Assembly: GCF_000799465.1 (NCBI RefSeq) | Contig: NZ_JUGU01000001.1 | Coordinates: 1,116,001-1,180,000, forward strand | Direction of reading: 5' to 3' | From: Psychroserpens sp. Hel_I_66 | GTDB taxonomy: Bacteria > Bacteroidota > Bacteroidia > Flavobacteriales > Flavobacteriaceae | DNA length: 64,000 bases | In this document: piece after piece, positions 34,724 through 43,686 of the stretch | Numbering within the stretch: position 1 is the first letter of the stretch | Layout: the number at the start of each line of letters is the position of its first letter | Notes under the pieces: model-generated | Told to the model about the DNA's origin: nothing | The model's input: the letters and a program-made list of their open reading frames with translations, nothing else | Database searches by the model: none | Position numbers and translations under genes: made by a program

Positions 34724-36238
34724 TTAAAACTTTCCGTTAAAACTTAAGCGAAGTTTACGTACATACTCTTCTAATAACCAGTCTTTATAATTGGTTGTAC
34801 TGTTCATAATACAATAACAATACTGTTTTATGCGGTAGCAAATATCGTCATGAAGCAATTTTGCCAATTCTCTGGCTTCAAAAACATCTTCGCTATTTGC
34901 AATCACCAGTTTTGAATGTTGATCAATACTGTTTTCTATAGCCTTCATTGACTTATGGCCTGCTCTCGTTACTTTTTTATATTCCTTTTTGATATCAAAA
35001 TCGTCATTAGGGTTTTTCTTAAAACGCTTTTTTAAAGACTCTGGCATAGCATAAACGAACTCACGCTCTATATCCTCATCATTACGAAGATTTTCAAGAT
35101 AAAAATCAGGATTTTTAAAAATATGCTGCCAATCAACAGGTTGGCTCCATGGTCCAAATCTCACTGCATTATTACCAAGGTCAATAACTTTAAATTCCGA
35201 TTTGTCTTTGTAAATCCTTGAACCACGACCTATCATTTGAAAATACAAGGTTAAGGATCGCGTTGCTCTATTTAAAATAATAGATTCTACAGAAGGTTCA
35301 TCAAAACCAGTTGTCAATATGCTAACGGAAGTCAAAATACCATCCTCTGCGCTCTTGAACCATTTTAAAATATCTTTTCGCTCCTGTTTACTTGTTGTAT
35401 TATCTAAATGCTGAATGTTATAACCCGCACGTTTAAATGTGTAATACACTTCTTTAGACGTATTGATTCCATTATTGAAAATAAGGGTCTTCTTCCCTTT
35501 TGCCAGTTCCTCGTATGCAAATAGCAATTTACCTTGCATCGCAGTATTGGTATATAATGCTTCGGAAGATTTTACAGTATAATCCCCATTTATCCCAATT
35601 TTAAGAGAATTAAGCGATACGTCATAATTGTAAATATCCGCAGAAGCTAAAAATCCGTTTTTTATTAAAGTTGAGATATTATCACCAACGATCAACTCTT
35701 TGTAGTTGTCTTTCATTGGCAATTTAATATTACTACTCAAAGGTGTTGCTGTTACTCCTAAAATAAAACAGTTTTCAAAAAATTTAAATAGTTTTCTAAA
35801 AGAGTTATAATGTGCCTCGTCAATGATCACCAAACCTATATCCTCAAGATTGAGTTTCTTATCGTTAAGTCGGTTGTTCAACGTTTCTACCATTGCTACA
35901 AAACACTCAAATTGGTCTTGATCTGGCAGTTCTTTTACTTTACTGTTTATGATTTTATTTTTAACCCCAAAACCATGAAGCACCTTAGAGGTTTGCTTAC
36001 AAAGCTCAATACGATGGGTTAGGATAACCACTTTTTTCTTATGCTTCTTAATGTACTGTCTTACAATTTCAGAAAAAATTACCGTTTTCCCTCCACCTGT
36101 TGGTAGTTGGTAAAGTAAATTATAATTATCTGGGGCAGATTGAAATACATTAAAAATGCGCTTTAAATCGGCAATTTGATAATCGTATAAACGCTTTTTC
36201 GATTCGTTTTTTGTTGATACTGCTAGAGTGTCGGACAT
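34724..36238 (-). CDS. DEAD/DEAH-box superfamily 2 helicase
   Basis: A 504-residue SF2 helicase of the SSL2/YejH type (COG1061-like). Motif I is LPTGGGKTVIFSE, motif II is IDEAH, motif III-like is GVTATP, and motif VI is YQMIGRGSRIYK. The N-terminus RLYDYQIADLKRIFNVF is the Q-motif-like region. The ATG at 36238 is preferred to a GTG 33 bases upstream. The C-terminal 120 residues are basic and specific to this group. It is likely an ATP-dependent nucleic-acid translocase in repair or RNA metabolism, with no specific partner genes nearby. It is transcribed away from the orphan transcript region at 36337-36766. Confidence 0.85.
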   Translation of the reverse strand: MSDTLAVSTKNESKKRLYDYQIADLKRIFNVFQSAPDNYNLLYQLPTGGGKTVIFSEIVRQYIKKHKKKVVILTHRIELCKQTSKVLHGFGVKNKIINSKVKELPDQDQFECFVAMVETLNNRLNDKKLNLEDIGLVIIDEAHYNSFRKLFKFFENCFILGVTATPLSSNIKLPMKDNYKELIVGDNISTLIKNGFLASADIYNYDVSLNSLKIGINGDYTVKSSEALYTNTAMQGKLLFAYEELAKGKKTLIFNNGINTSKEVYYTFKRAGYNIQHLDNTTSKQERKDILKWFKSAEDGILTSVSILTTGFDEPSVESIILNRATRSLTLYFQMIGRGSRIYKDKSEFKVIDLGNNAVRFGPWSQPVDWQHIFKNPDFYLENLRNDEDIEREFVYAMPESLKKRFKKNPNDDFDIKKEYKKVTRAGHKSMKAIENSIDQHSKLVIANSEDVFEARELAKLLHDDICYRIKQYCYCIMNSTTNYKDWLLEEYVRKLRLSFNGKF

Positions 36239-36336
36239 AGAATTAATAGCTTCTGAAAAAAAAATTCTCACAAAATTAATCTTTTATAAGGTTATCAAGG
36301 CATTTTGTTAAAAACAATTGAAAATTAATTACACCC

Positions 36337-36344
36337 TATTTTTG
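36337..36344 (+). promoter_or_regulatory. putative promoter -7 element of the orphan transcript
   Basis: TATTTTTG matches TAnnTTTG. An upstream ATTG at 36317-36320 gives a 16-nt spacer, shorter than ideal. No longer gene follows before the terminator at 36730-36766. Confidence 0.35.
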
Positions 36345-36469
36345 TTAAAATATGTTAAATTACTACTATGCAATACAAAGTACTGTAACAAAACAATTAT
36401 TGCATCGTCTATAAAGTATAACATCAATCAAACCAGCTGAAATTACATTCAGCATAAAATCAAAATATT

Positions 36470-36556
36470 ATGAGAACTTTAAACAACAACCAATTATCAA
36501 ACACAGCAACAGAAACAAGAATCTACACTTGGAACCAGAAAAGACGTTACAGATAA
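36470..36556 (+). CDS. possible 28-residue small ORF
   Basis: ATG at 36470 to TAA at 36556, encoding a 28-residue peptide that starts MRTLNNNQ and ends in the very basic YTWNQKRRYR. It lies inside an otherwise empty 600-bp region with a promoter-like element upstream and a strong terminator downstream. It could be a genuine small protein, a leader peptide or chance. The AGACGTTAC word inside it recurs in the second small ORF. There is no homology evidence. Confidence 0.3.
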   Translation: MRTLNNNQLSNTATETRIYTWNQKRRYR

Positions 36557-36593
36557 GAACTTTTTAATGTATCAATCAAAAAATCAATCAATC

Positions 36594-36671
36594 ATGAAAG
36601 TCTTATCTAAAATTATCAACACGTCACACACAACAAATGACGACTTAGAGACGTTACGAAGTATGTGTTAA
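36594..36671 (+). CDS. possible 25-residue small ORF
   Basis: ATG at 36594 to TAA at 36671, encoding a 25-residue peptide beginning MKVLSKIIN and ending LETLRSMC. It is 37 nt after the first small ORF and 58 nt before the terminator stem. The shared AGACGTTAC word occurs at 36542-36550 and 36649-36657. Same caveats as for its neighbour. Confidence 0.3.
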   Translation: MKVLSKIINTSHTTNDDLETLRSMC

Positions 36672-36729
36672 TTATTAATCATTTCATCAATCAACTTTTA
36701 TATTGAATCTTTTTCAATATATAATCCAG

Positions 36730-36766
36730 AAAGACCAGCAAACATAATTTTTGCTGGTCTTTTTGA
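36730..36766 (+). terminator. strong Rho-independent terminator of the orphan transcript
   Basis: AAAGACCAGCAAA (36730-36742) pairs perfectly with TTTGCTGGTCTTT (36750-36762) around a 7-nt loop, followed by T's. There is no annotated long gene between the divergent helicase start at 36238 and this terminator, so something transcribed on the + strand must end here. Confidence 0.88.
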
Positions 36767-36874
36767 TTGTATTAGTCTTAAAAAAATTAATGGTATCGTT
36801 TTTGTGAATTGAGCATCATTAACAATCATTTCTCTATAACTCTAATTACAAGAGGAATCTAAAAACTATTTATT

Positions 36875-37441
36875 ATGAAAAGCTTAAGACGACAAAACGT
36901 TGAAGTTAATGCAGGTTCTATGGCAGACATCGCATTTTTACTGCTCATTTTTTTCTTGGTGACTTCTGTAATTCCCAATGACAAAGGTCTACACAGAAAA
37001 TTACCACCACCCTGTCCTCAAAACGAAGATTGCTCTGGCAACAAAACAAAGGAGCGCAATATTTTAGAAGTTCGCATCAATGCAAATGACGAATTACTCG
37101 TAGAAAATGAAATGGTTTCTGTAGAAGAACTTAAAGACATCGCTAAAGGTTTTCTCGACAATAATGGCGATGGCACTTGCGATTATTGTGTTGGACCACA
37201 AGTCACTGACTTATCAGAGAATCCCAATAAAGCAGTTATATCATTGGTTAACGACAAAATGACGACCTACAAGTTCTACATAAAAGTACAGGATGAAATT
37301 ACCAAAGCCTATTATGAACTAAGAGATGATTACGCTAGAGATATGATTAAAAAATCCACTGCTGAGTTATCTTCGGAAGAATTAAAACAAGTAAAAGAAG
37401 CCTATCCCTTTATTTTATCTGAAGCTGAGATAAAAAAATAA
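36875..37441 (+). CDS. ExbD/TolR-family biopolymer transport protein, orphan
   Basis: A 188-residue inner-membrane protein with one TM segment (about 17-37) carrying the family motif NAGSMADIAFLLLIFFLVTSVI, where the Asp is the proton-path residue. The periplasmic part has an unusual Cys-containing insert (PPPCPQNEDCSGN) and a Ca-loop-like DNNGDGTCDYC, giving four cysteines. ExbD works with an ExbB/MotA-type partner to energise TonB or a related device. No exbB or tonB gene is adjacent, so the partner must be encoded elsewhere. It follows the orphan transcript's terminator and appears to be a single-gene unit. Confidence 0.85.
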   Translation: MKSLRRQNVEVNAGSMADIAFLLLIFFLVTSVIPNDKGLHRKLPPPCPQNEDCSGNKTKERNILEVRINANDELLVENEMVSVEELKDIAKGFLDNNGDGTCDYCVGPQVTDLSENPNKAVISLVNDKMTTYKFYIKVQDEITKAYYELRDDYARDMIKKSTAELSSEELKQVKEAYPFILSEAEIKK

Positions 37442-37525
37442 TAAAAAGAGTTATTCTCAAGAAGGCAGGACTCCAAAAAATATAGATAACTGTTAAGATT
37501 TCCATCAAATACAGTATGATAAAAC

Positions 37526-37936
37526 TCAAATAGAATCCTTTTCAATCTCAACTCTATAACTGATGTTAACTTTGCGCCTGCCCCATTTCTTCGCAGCTTT
37601 AACATCAGTTCCCATATATAAATCGATTTTATTTTTAAACCGACTATTCATTTTATCCTTTACCAAATACGTACCTTCCAATCCTTCTATTTTCACCAAA
37701 GTATTATGGTCCAAACCATTTCTTAATAGATCCCTAGAAACAGCGATATAGCGTAAACCAGGTTTTAAACTATCTCCAAAAGCTGTAATATGCGGATTAG
37801 AACTCGTTTGATACGCTAAAGAATTATAAGCACTTGCAGTCACCCTAATCGTTTTCCACTCGTAAGCATTCTCTTCTCTTTCCTTGCAATTAAACAAAGT
37901 TAAAAAAGCGAGAACGATGACGAGTTTTGAATTCAT
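37526..37936 (-). CDS. 3D-domain (Asp-Asp-Asp) lipoprotein
   Basis: A 136-residue protein with a short signal ending in a lipobox-like LTLFNCKE, so it is probably a lipoprotein. The domain has TASAYNS, ITAFGDSLKPGLRYIAVSRDLL, GTYLVKDKMNSRFKNKIDLYMG and AKKWGRR, matching the 3D domain found in MltA-like transglycosylases and YuiC/Rpf-like proteins, whose acidic residues cut or bind peptidoglycan. The length suggests a stand-alone domain. It is on the minus strand next to two membrane-protein genes that may be co-transcribed with it. Confidence 0.75.
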   Translation of the reverse strand: MNSKLVIVLAFLTLFNCKEREENAYEWKTIRVTASAYNSLAYQTSSNPHITAFGDSLKPGLRYIAVSRDLLRNGLDHNTLVKIEGLEGTYLVKDKMNSRFKNKIDLYMGTDVKAAKKWGRRKVNISYRVEIEKDSI

Positions 37937-37948
37937 GTTTAACGCATC

Positions 37949-38260
37949 TTAAAACGTTTTAAAATCAATAGTATTGGCAGTAATCAAAGCAATTAGCAAT
38001 AGTATAAAAATAGAATTCACTAATAATCCAATAATTTTTTTTACCGAAAAAGGCTCATTTAGTCCTTTCATGCTAAATATAAAACCAATGATTGAAGATA
38101 CAAAAATCACCGAAATAGAAAAACCGCTCACATATGTATAGATTTCTTCGGAAATTTTATTACTCGCAGCCAAAACCTGAAAAAGAATAAACAGTAAAAG
38201 ACAAACTATTGAGATTATAGCGAATTGGAAGGGTTTTTTGGAGTTAAAGTTTGAGCTCAT
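37949..38260 (-). CDS. small membrane protein of unknown function
   Basis: A 103-residue protein with three hydrophobic segments (about 15-32, 42-62, 78-98). I place the start at the ATG at 38260, one base after the stop of the upstream TPR gene; a longer frame from 38308 overlaps that gene by 47 bp and is unlikely. No motif is recognised. The spacing indicates an operon with the TPR membrane protein, and perhaps with the 3D-domain lipoprotein 12 bp downstream. Confidence 0.55.
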   Translation of the reverse strand: MSSNFNSKKPFQFAIISIVCLLLFILFQVLAASNKISEEIYTYVSGFSISVIFVSSIIGFIFSMKGLNEPFSVKKIIGLLVNSIFILLLIALITANTIDFKTF

Positions 38261-38261
38261 T

Positions 38262-39209
38262 TTAATTACACTGTTCATCCTTAAATTCTCGTAGAATTTT
38301 AGAGTCACTGAGGTTAAATCCTCGTGATTCTGCTATTTGAATTTCCTCACAAGCCTTATCGAATGTGTCTTGGTAAAAATAAACTAAAGCCAGATTAGCG
38401 TGATAAACTGGTTGATTTGGATCTAATTCAATGGCTTTTTCATAATCAATAATCGCTTTTTCATCCTTTTTTAATTTATAAAAAAGTAACCCTCTATTAT
38501 TATAGAATTCAGAATAACTACTATCTACAATTATAGCTTTATCAAGAAGTTCTACTGCAATTTCTAATTCATTTGTCCTAGCATATGCTTCAGACAATTC
38601 AAATAACAAACTTAGATTTTTCGGTTCTAATTTTCTTGCTTCTTCATACACTTCGATGGCATCATAGTAAAGTTGTTTTTCTTTTAAATCAAAGGCTTTC
38701 TCATTTAAGAGTTTTGTTTCTGGATAGTCAAATTTGAAATCAAAAGACACGATATAATGAGAAGTTTCACCATATCTGTCATACCAAGATTGAGGTATAT
38801 AATGCCTAGGTGAATTGTTAAATTCAAATCCAAATAAAGGTATGGACAATAAGAGATATAATATAGTAACTAAAGACAATTTAGTTTGTTTCCTCCTTTC
38901 TGTCAATAAGTATATTATTGAAGAAAGTAAAAAAACTGGGACTATTATTAAACTTGGATAATCTCCAAAGAGATGATATAAATATTTTGTAAATAGGCAG
39001 AATGACATTAAGATTATCATAACTTTTAAAACTATAATTTTCTTATATGCAATAGAATAAAAGTCTTTAATAACTCTTATTAGATAGAATACAAAAACAC
39101 CTAAAAAACCTAATGCTAAAAAAATATTACCTCCGACTATATCAAAAAGGTTGAAGATAATTCCGATTGGGATTGAAAGAATAGTTATTATAAAAAGAAG
39201 ATTTTTCAT
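38262..39209 (-). CDS. membrane protein with C-terminal TPR repeats
   Basis: A 315-residue protein. Residues 1-130 hold four or five TM segments. After a linker with FKFDYPETKLLNEKA come at least three tetratricopeptide repeats (about 175-300), for example DAIEVYEEARKLEPKNLSLLFELSEAYA, and then the repeat ending DKAIIVDSSYSEFYNNRGLLFY. The TPRs probably face the periplasm or cytoplasm and bind a partner. I use the ATG at 39209 rather than the TTG at 39218. The gene follows the E1 dehydrogenase on the same strand, with about 16 bp between. Function unknown. Confidence 0.65.
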   Translation of the reverse strand: MKNLLFIITILSIPIGIIFNLFDIVGGNIFLALGFLGVFVFYLIRVIKDFYSIAYKKIIVLKVMIILMSFCLFTKYLYHLFGDYPSLIIVPVFLLSSIIYLLTERRKQTKLSLVTILYLLLSIPLFGFEFNNSPRHYIPQSWYDRYGETSHYIVSFDFKFDYPETKLLNEKAFDLKEKQLYYDAIEVYEEARKLEPKNLSLLFELSEAYARTNELEIAVELLDKAIIVDSSYSEFYNNRGLLFYKLKKDEKAIIDYEKAIELDPNQPVYHANLALVYFYQDTFDKACEEIQIAESRGFNLSDSKILREFKDEQCN

Positions 39210-39225
39210 GATGATCAATTTTCAA

Positions 39226-41226
39226 CTAATACCTTAAAACCTCCAATAAAGCTTCCTCAAACCTGCCTTTTGCCATATATTGCTCTTCCAATTGCCCAAT
39301 AAAAGGGATAGGTGTTTCCATACTGGCAACACGTTTTACAGGTGCATCTAACTGCTCAAAACAATATTCCATAATTAACGAGGAAATATCACTGGCAATG
39401 CCTCCAAAAAGTGAGTCTTCTTGTAAAATTATTGCTCTATTTGTTTTTTTGACCGATGCATAAATTGCTTCGGTATCTAAAGGTTGTAAACTTCTTAAAT
39501 CAATAAGATCTGCACTAATTTGTGGGTTATTCTCTAGAGTTTCCAAAGCCCAATGTACTCCTGCTCCATAAGTTACGATAGTTACATCATTTCCTTCTTT
39601 AAGTAATGAGGCTTTTCCTAAAGGAAGTGTATAATAATTAATAGGTACTTCTTGACGAATACTTCGGTACAATGCTTTATGTTCAAAAAACAATACAGGA
39701 TTTGGATCTTCAATAGCTGTTGCCAATAAACCTTTTGCATCATAAGGAAATGCTGGATAAACCACTTTTAAACCTGGTGTTTTTGTAAACCAAGCTTCAT
39801 TTGTTTGTGAATGAAATGGTCCTGCAGCAACGCCTCCACCACATGGCATCCTTACTACCACATCTGCTTCTTGACTCCAACGATAATGGGATTTGGCAAG
39901 ATAATTTACAACAGGATTAAATCCGGAGGTTACAAAATCTGCAAACTGCATTTCTACTACAGATTTCATTCCTGCAATAGATAATCCCATAGCAGTTTCT
40001 ATAATTGCAGATTCACAAATTGGTGTGTTACGTACTCGTTCTTTCCCGAAAGCTTCAACAAAACCTTCGGTTATTTTAAAAACACCTCCATATTCTGCAA
40101 TATCTTGTCCCATAATGACTAGGTCATCATGTTTTTCCATTGATTGTTTCAGTCCTTGTGAAATGGCATCAATTAGTCTTATCTCTTCAGTTTTAGAACT
40201 TGGAATACTCTCTTTAAACTCAAATAGTTTATAGATATCACTTAATTCCGAAGACATATTTGGTACAATCTCGTCCTCATCATAAGCGATTTGTAAATTT
40301 TCGTTGATTTCATCTAATATTGAGCCTCTTAAAACATTATCCTCTTTTTCTGTAAGCAAATTTAGCTCCATCAAATAGGCTCTAAAATTAACAACAGGAT
40401 CCTTTTTTGCCCACTCAATCATTAAGTCTTCTGGCACATATTTTGTACCGCTCGCTTCTTCATGACCCCTCATTCTAAAGGTTTTAAACTCGATCAAAAT
40501 AGGTCTTGGACGCTTGCGAATGCTTTCAGCCAATTTTTGAATTGTAGTATAAACTTCGATTATGTTATTTCCATCGATAATAAAAGATTCCATTCCGTAA
40601 CCTTTGCCACGATCTGCTAAATCCTTGCAATTGTACTGCTCACTTGTTGGTGTTGACAAACCATAACCATTATTCTCAATACAAAACAAGACTGGTAATT
40701 GCCAAACTGAAGCTACGTTTAAAGCTTCGTGAAAATCACCTTCACTTGTTCCTCCTTCTCCTGTAAACACCGCTGTGACTTGCTTTTTATTTTTTATAAG
40801 ACTTGCCAAGGCAATGCCATCTGCAACTCCCAATTGTGGACCCAAATGTGAAATCATCCCAACCAAATTAAACTCTTGCGTACCAAAGTGAAATGAACGA
40901 TCGCGCCCTTTGGTGAACCCATTTGCCTTACCTTGCCATTGGCTAAATAAGCGATTTAAAGGAATTTCTCTAGTTGTAAATACACCAAGATTGCGATGCA
41001 TTGGTAAGATATATTCTTCTTTTTCCATGGCCATGGTCACTCCAACCGAAATGGCCTCTTGACCAATCCCAGAAAACCATTTCGACACTTTGCCTTGACG
41101 TAATAGAATGAGCATTTTCTCTTCTATCATGCGAGGTTTAAGCATGTTCTTGTAGAGCGTTAAGAGAATAGTTTTATCTAGATTTTTTTTGTCGTAGGTG
41201 ATTAGACTCTTAGGTGAGGTCAACAT
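39226..41226 (-). CDS. 2-oxoacid dehydrogenase E1, fused alpha and beta subunits
   Basis: A 666-residue TPP-dependent E1 component in which the alpha part (about 1-330) and beta part (about 345-666) are one chain, as in many flavobacteria. The alpha part has GEGGTSEGDFHEALNVASVWQLP with ENNGYGLSTP (TPP/Mg region) and RMRGHEEASG. The beta part has MGQDIAEYGGVFKITEGF, TPICESAIIETAMGLSIAG and MPCGGGVAAGPFHSQ. It probably decarboxylates branched-chain 2-oxo acids, feeding an E2 encoded elsewhere. The pyruvate/acetoin alternative cannot be excluded. I prefer the ATG at 41226 to the TTG at 41235. It is divergent from the Fe/2OG oxygenase gene. Confidence 0.85.
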   Translation of the reverse strand: MLTSPKSLITYDKKNLDKTILLTLYKNMLKPRMIEEKMLILLRQGKVSKWFSGIGQEAISVGVTMAMEKEEYILPMHRNLGVFTTREIPLNRLFSQWQGKANGFTKGRDRSFHFGTQEFNLVGMISHLGPQLGVADGIALASLIKNKKQVTAVFTGEGGTSEGDFHEALNVASVWQLPVLFCIENNGYGLSTPTSEQYNCKDLADRGKGYGMESFIIDGNNIIEVYTTIQKLAESIRKRPRPILIEFKTFRMRGHEEASGTKYVPEDLMIEWAKKDPVVNFRAYLMELNLLTEKEDNVLRGSILDEINENLQIAYDEDEIVPNMSSELSDIYKLFEFKESIPSSKTEEIRLIDAISQGLKQSMEKHDDLVIMGQDIAEYGGVFKITEGFVEAFGKERVRNTPICESAIIETAMGLSIAGMKSVVEMQFADFVTSGFNPVVNYLAKSHYRWSQEADVVVRMPCGGGVAAGPFHSQTNEAWFTKTPGLKVVYPAFPYDAKGLLATAIEDPNPVLFFEHKALYRSIRQEVPINYYTLPLGKASLLKEGNDVTIVTYGAGVHWALETLENNPQISADLIDLRSLQPLDTEAIYASVKKTNRAIILQEDSLFGGIASDISSLIMEYCFEQLDAPVKRVASMETPIPFIGQLEEQYMAKGRFEEALLEVLRY

Positions 41227-41316
41227 TATTTGCAATATTTTGTTAGTAAATCAAATGTAAATAAAAATTGAGTTTTATTTAGGCTTAGTTGCTTTTTTTT
41301 AAGTGTAAGTGAAATC

Positions 41317-41347
41317 TGTGATTTTAGGACAATTTTCGCTATTTTTG
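41317..41347 (+). promoter_or_regulatory. Bacteroidota-type promoter of the oxygenase gene
   Basis: TGTG at 41317-41320, a 19-nt spacer and TATTTTTG at 41340-41347 (a full TAnnTTTG match), lying 32 nt before the ATG of the Fe/2OG oxygenase gene. Confidence 0.5.
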
Positions 41348-41379
41348 TTATCTTGACATAATATTAAATCCATTTTAAA

Positions 41380-42327
41380 ATGAATAGAATACCAAGTGTT
41401 AATCTTCAGGATTTTCTTTCTGAAGACTCAAATAGAAAACAAAAATTTATTGACGAAATAGGTAAAGCATACGAAGAAATAGGATTTGTAGCGTTAAAAG
41501 GCCATTTTTTGGATGATCAACTTGTCGATAATTTATATAGCGAAGTAAAAAACTTTTTTAGCCTACCGGTAGAAACCAAAAGAAAATATGAAATAGAAGG
41601 TATTGGTGGTCAACGTGGTTATATTTCCTTCGGAAAAGAAAGTGCGAAAGGAAAAAAAGAAGGCGATTTAAAAGAATTTTGGCACTTTGGACAATATGTT
41701 GAAGATGATCCAGAGCGCGCCAAGGAATATCCTAAAAATGTACAGGTTGAAGAACTACCTGAGTTTAACAAAATTGGCAAGGAAACATACCAAATGCTTG
41801 AAAAAACTGCAAAATATGTTTTAAGGGCTTTAGCATTATATCTAAATTTAGATGAAACGTACTTTGATAATTACATCCATAATGGAAATTCAATTTTGAG
41901 ACCTATCCACTATCCTCCTATCATTCAAGAACCTGAAAACGCGGTTCGTGCTGCTGCTCATGGTGATATCAATTTAATTACATTATTGATGGGAGCTCAA
42001 GGTCGTGGGTTACAAGTTCAAAATCATAATGGAGAATGGATTGATGCCATGGCAGAGCCTGATGAACTTATGATCAATGTTGGTGATATGTTATCGAGAC
42101 ATACAAACAACAAATTGAAATCTACAATTCACAGAGTTGTAAATCCGCCAAGAGAGCTTTGGGGAACTTCACGTTATTCAATTCCGTTTTTTATGCACCC
42201 AATAAGTGAAATGAAATTGGATGTTTTAGAAAGTTGTATTGATGAAGAAAATCCTAAACTATATGACGATATTACAGCTGGGGAGTTTTTAAATGAGCGT
42301 TTAATTGAACTCGGACTTAAGAAGTAG
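41380..42327 (+). CDS. isopenicillin N synthase-like Fe(II)/2-oxoglutarate oxygenase
   Basis: A 315-residue non-haem iron oxygenase of the IPNS/ACC-oxidase superfamily. The N-terminal DIOX_N region (about 3-120) includes FVALKGHFLDD. The metal triad is His194 and Asp196 (HGD) with distal His251 (TIHRVVNPP), and the RYSIPFF motif near 266 binds the co-substrate carboxylate. All ligands are present. Flavobacterial members of this group have no established substrate. A good promoter precedes it and 82 bp separate it from SUI1, so it may be read together with the next four genes. It is not near the NRPS genes, so no peptide oxidation role is implied. Confidence 0.83.
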   Translation: MNRIPSVNLQDFLSEDSNRKQKFIDEIGKAYEEIGFVALKGHFLDDQLVDNLYSEVKNFFSLPVETKRKYEIEGIGGQRGYISFGKESAKGKKEGDLKEFWHFGQYVEDDPERAKEYPKNVQVEELPEFNKIGKETYQMLEKTAKYVLRALALYLNLDETYFDNYIHNGNSILRPIHYPPIIQEPENAVRAAAHGDINLITLLMGAQGRGLQVQNHNGEWIDAMAEPDELMINVGDMLSRHTNNKLKSTIHRVVNPPRELWGTSRYSIPFFMHPISEMKLDVLESCIDEENPKLYDDITAGEFLNERLIELGLKK

Positions 42328-42409
42328 TTAGGCGGTTAAAGGTAATCAGTTTGCAGTTGTACTCAAGCCCATTACTAATAATTGAAGACTGAGAACTGAA
42401 AATTGAAAA

Positions 42410-42742
42410 ATGGATTTAAAAGACCAACTAAAAAACCTCTTTCCAGAGCATGTGAACGAGGAAATTTCCGAAGAAAAAGAAAGTAAAGAAAAAGGCATTT
42501 GGCTTCAAGACAACCCAATTATTTGCAAATACGAAAAACGAAAAGGCAAACCCATAACCATTCTTGAAGGTTATACTGGAGCAACTAGTGATTTTAAAAA
42601 ACTCACTAAAGATTTAAAACAAACTTTAAGTGTTGGTGGTAGTTTTAAAGATGATAAAATTATTATTCAAGGCGATTATAGAGATAAGATTATGGAAATG
42701 CTCAAAGAAAAAGGGTTTAATGTGAAACGTGTTGGCGGATGA
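42410..42742 (+). CDS. SUI1/eIF1-like translation factor
   Basis: A 110-residue protein with a SUI1 domain in its C-terminal two thirds: KRKGKPITILEGY, then KKLTKDLKQTLSVGGSFKDDKIIIQGDYRDKI, ending KEKGFNVKRVGG. It matches the YciH-type bacterial eIF1 homologue thought to act on translation initiation fidelity. The N-terminal 30 residues are acidic and specific to the group. Its last 4 bases overlap the DUF1835 ATG. Confidence 0.9.
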   Translation: MDLKDQLKNLFPEHVNEEISEEKESKEKGIWLQDNPIICKYEKRKGKPITILEGYTGATSDFKKLTKDLKQTLSVGGSFKDDKIIIQGDYRDKIMEMLKEKGFNVKRVGG

Positions 42743-43686
42743 CTCCTAAAACCTTACACATCACGAATGGAAATTCGTTAACAGATTATCTGGTTGAATT
42801 AGACATTGCCAAAGCTGCAAATATTATTACCTGGCAAGAAACGCTTTGTGTAGGGCCCACTGTAGAGCTGGTCTCTTCTAAAGAATTTATGAAAAAAAGA
42901 GTCTCTTTTTTTAAAACCTTTTATGACATAAATCTAAATACCAAGGAAATTACAAATGAACTGCTCCAATTAGATGACATTGCTGATTATACAGAGGTTC
43001 TTTTGTGGTTTGAGTATGATTTGTTTTGCCACATCAATATGGTTGCAGTTATCAGCTTGTTAGAGCAAAAAGGGATTCACCTCCCAATTTACTTAGTTTG
43101 TAGCGGGCGTGTAGAGGGAGAAAAAGGACTAAAAGGTTTAGCTCAATTAAATCCCAAACAACTTAAATCCCATTACGAGGACAGAATTAAATTGAACATC
43201 GATGATATTGCGCTTGCAAAGCGTGTATGGAGAATTTACTGCGGAAAAGATCATAATTTAATTCTACCTTTGATAACTAGGCCATCTTCATTTAAGTATA
43301 TGAGCAATTGCCTTAAAGCCCATATTAAACGTTTCCCAGATACAAGAAGTGGTATTAGTACTTTAGAATATAATATTCTCAAACTTGTAAAAGAAAACAA
43401 AATTACCTCTAGACATCATTTAGTGGGTTACACCTTGCACTACCAAGGATATTACGGTTACGGTGATTTACAATTAGAACGAGTTGTCGATCTACTTTCT
43501 ATCTTTTTTACTGAAACTGAAAACACTCTAACCTTGAATAGAAAAGGATTTTTAGCTCTTGAGCATCAACATAATTACCAAAAGGAAATGAATAATACGA
43601 TTGCATTTGGTGGCATAAAAAGTTTGGACTATAAATTTGATAAAGAAAAAAACAAACTCATAAAAACAGTATTTAATGCCAATTAA
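42739..43686 (+). CDS. DUF1835-domain protein
   Basis: A 315-residue protein whose N-terminal 120 residues match DUF1835 (LHITNGNSLTDYL, ITWQETLCVGP), and whose C-terminal part is helical with VVDLLSIFF...LTLNRKGFLALEHQ. It has no signal peptide. It overlaps SUI1 by 4 nt upstream and the nucleoside phosphorylase by 11 nt downstream, so it is co-translated with both. DUF1835 has no established biochemical activity known to me. Confidence 0.75.
   Translation: MTPKTLHITNGNSLTDYLVELDIAKAANIITWQETLCVGPTVELVSSKEFMKKRVSFFKTFYDINLNTKEITNELLQLDDIADYTEVLLWFEYDLFCHINMVAVISLLEQKGIHLPIYLVCSGRVEGEKGLKGLAQLNPKQLKSHYEDRIKLNIDDIALAKRVWRIYCGKDHNLILPLITRPSSFKYMSNCLKAHIKRFPDTRSGISTLEYNILKLVKENKITSRHHLVGYTLHYQGYYGYGDLQLERVVDLLSIFFTETENTLTLNRKGFLALEHQHNYQKEMNNTIAFGGIKSLDYKFDKEKNKLIKTVFNAN

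Noticed and set aside
41380..42327. IPNS-like oxygenase as a tailoring enzyme of the NRPS product
   Set aside because: It lies 26 kb from the NRPS genes in another operon; the family is widespread with unrelated roles.
42328..42409. Short CTGAGAACTGAAAATTG-like stretch before SUI1 as a repeat element
   Set aside because: Only one copy is visible in the window, so repeat status cannot be supported.
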